A stretch of DNA of 7,118 bases from Candidatus Aminicenantota bacterium (GTDB taxonomy: Bacteria > Acidobacteriota > Aminicenantia > JAMOAD01). Position numbers and translations under genes: made by a program. Positions 6,890 through 7,118 of this stretch are shown one piece after another (within the stretch, counting starts at the first letter, position 1; the number at the start of each line of letters is the position of its first letter). Location: assembly GCA_027070475.1 (NCBI GenBank), contig JALXDT010000360.1:2708-9825 (forward strand), given 5' to 3'. The notes beneath the pieces are model-generated. The model ran no database searches. It was not told where the DNA came from and saw nothing but the letters and a program-made list of their open reading frames with translations.

Positions 6890-7118
6890 CATACCTCCAC
6901 AAGATTATAGTTCTTTAAACTTTCATACTCCCTATTAACAAAAGCCAAAATGTTTTGAATTTTGAACATTTGAAGAGATTCCAAGAGATTACCATTATCA
7001 AGATCAGAATCAAAATCATCTATTAAAAGAATAGGTTTTTCTTTCCTTTTATTATAAAAGAGAGTAATATAGCTCTCTATTATATTAAAATATACCATTT
7101 TCCATATTCCTTTAGAAC
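6889..7118 (-). CDS. recF: DNA replication/repair protein RecF, C-terminal part (5' end beyond the window)
   Basis: RecF is an SMC-like ATPase that helps load RecA at single-strand gaps with RecO and RecR. Only the last 75 residues are visible, ending at TGA (6891-6889). The frame stays open to the window edge, so the Met codon at 7098-7096 is internal and not the start. The visible part begins with SKG, placed where the ABC-type signature (SxG) should be. About 25 residues later comes a Walker B and D-loop, ILLIDDFDSDLD, matching the family pattern LLLDDxxSELD. Its position directly upstream of gyrB is the classical recF place. Oddities: the residue after SxG is Ile, where Gln or Glu is usual, and the tail after Walker B is short and lacks the usual 'FITTT'-like strand, reading NILAFVNRE instead. 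Another RecF/SMC-like ATPase is possible, but motif plus context make RecF most likely. Confidence 0.78.
   Translation of the reverse strand, partial: SKGIWKMVYFNIIESYITLFYNKRKEKPILLIDDFDSDLDNGNLLESLQMFKIQNILAFVNREYESLKNYNLVEV
6894..6898 (-). promoter_or_regulatory. Ribosome binding site of gyrB (GGAGG), decides between two start codons
   Basis: The minus strand reads GTGGAGGTATGATGG. The GGAGG core lies 1 base before the first ATG (6892-6890) and 4 bases before the second (6889-6887). One base is too close for normal initiation, so the second ATG is favoured, although four is still short. The site lies inside the last codons of recF, so gyrB translation is probably coupled to recF termination at the overlapping TGA. 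Confidence 0.7.

Noticed and set aside
6889..7098. A separate 69-residue protein starting at the ATG at 7098
   Set aside because: The same frame continues open to the window edge and includes the SxG signature of an ATPase upstream of this Met, so it is an internal Met of a truncated recF.
1..7118. Novel defence, mobile or CRISPR-like system
   Set aside because: No repeats-with-spacers array, transposase, integrase, toxin-antitoxin pair or unexplained gene is present; almost all bases belong to four recognisable housekeeping-type genes.

Overview
The window is a single co-directional block on the minus strand, read from the right edge to the left: the 3' end of recF, complete gyrB, complete gyrA and a complete AMP-forming long-chain acyl-CoA synthetase. 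An AT-rich non-coding tail of about 270 bases follows. The genes touch or nearly touch: recF/gyrB share bases at TGATG (or ATGA), gyrB/gyrA are 11 bases apart, and gyrA/acyl-CoA synthetase overlap by 4 bases at ATGA. Each internal start has a purine-rich ribosome binding site. This looks like one operon, and no promoter is visible inside it.

The organism is bacterial, with AT-rich DNA, many AGA/AGG arginine codons and Lys/Glu/Ile-rich proteins. GyrB carries the long insertion between the TOPRIM domain and the tail that is typical of E. coli-like and other Gram-negative GyrB and absent from the shorter Gram-positive type. I cannot name the phylum from this alone. A deep-branching or candidate Gram-negative lineage, possibly thermophilic, is a guess. 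In many bacteria recF-gyrB-gyrA belongs to the dnaA-dnaN-recF-gyrB cluster near oriC, so the window may lie near the replication origin, but dnaA, dnaN and the origin itself are not visible.

Region by region: 6889-7118 is the RecF C-terminus with its Walker B/D-loop; 4505-6889 is GyrB; 2058-4493 is GyrA; 274-2061 is the acyl-CoA synthetase; 1-273 is non-coding, with an A20 run, short inverted repeats and a weak terminator candidate for the operon. GyrA and GyrB together form the A2B2 gyrase that manages DNA supercoiling, and RecF acts at replication gaps. The acyl-CoA synthetase belongs to lipid metabolism and is functionally out of place, although its ATGA overlap suggests translational coupling to gyrA.

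I see no hidden novel system; this is ordinary housekeeping DNA. The points worth a second look are a degenerate GyrA box, Glu-for-Asp changes at quinolone-region positions in both subunits, a divergent and short RecF C-terminus, and the acyl-CoA synthetase's place in the operon.
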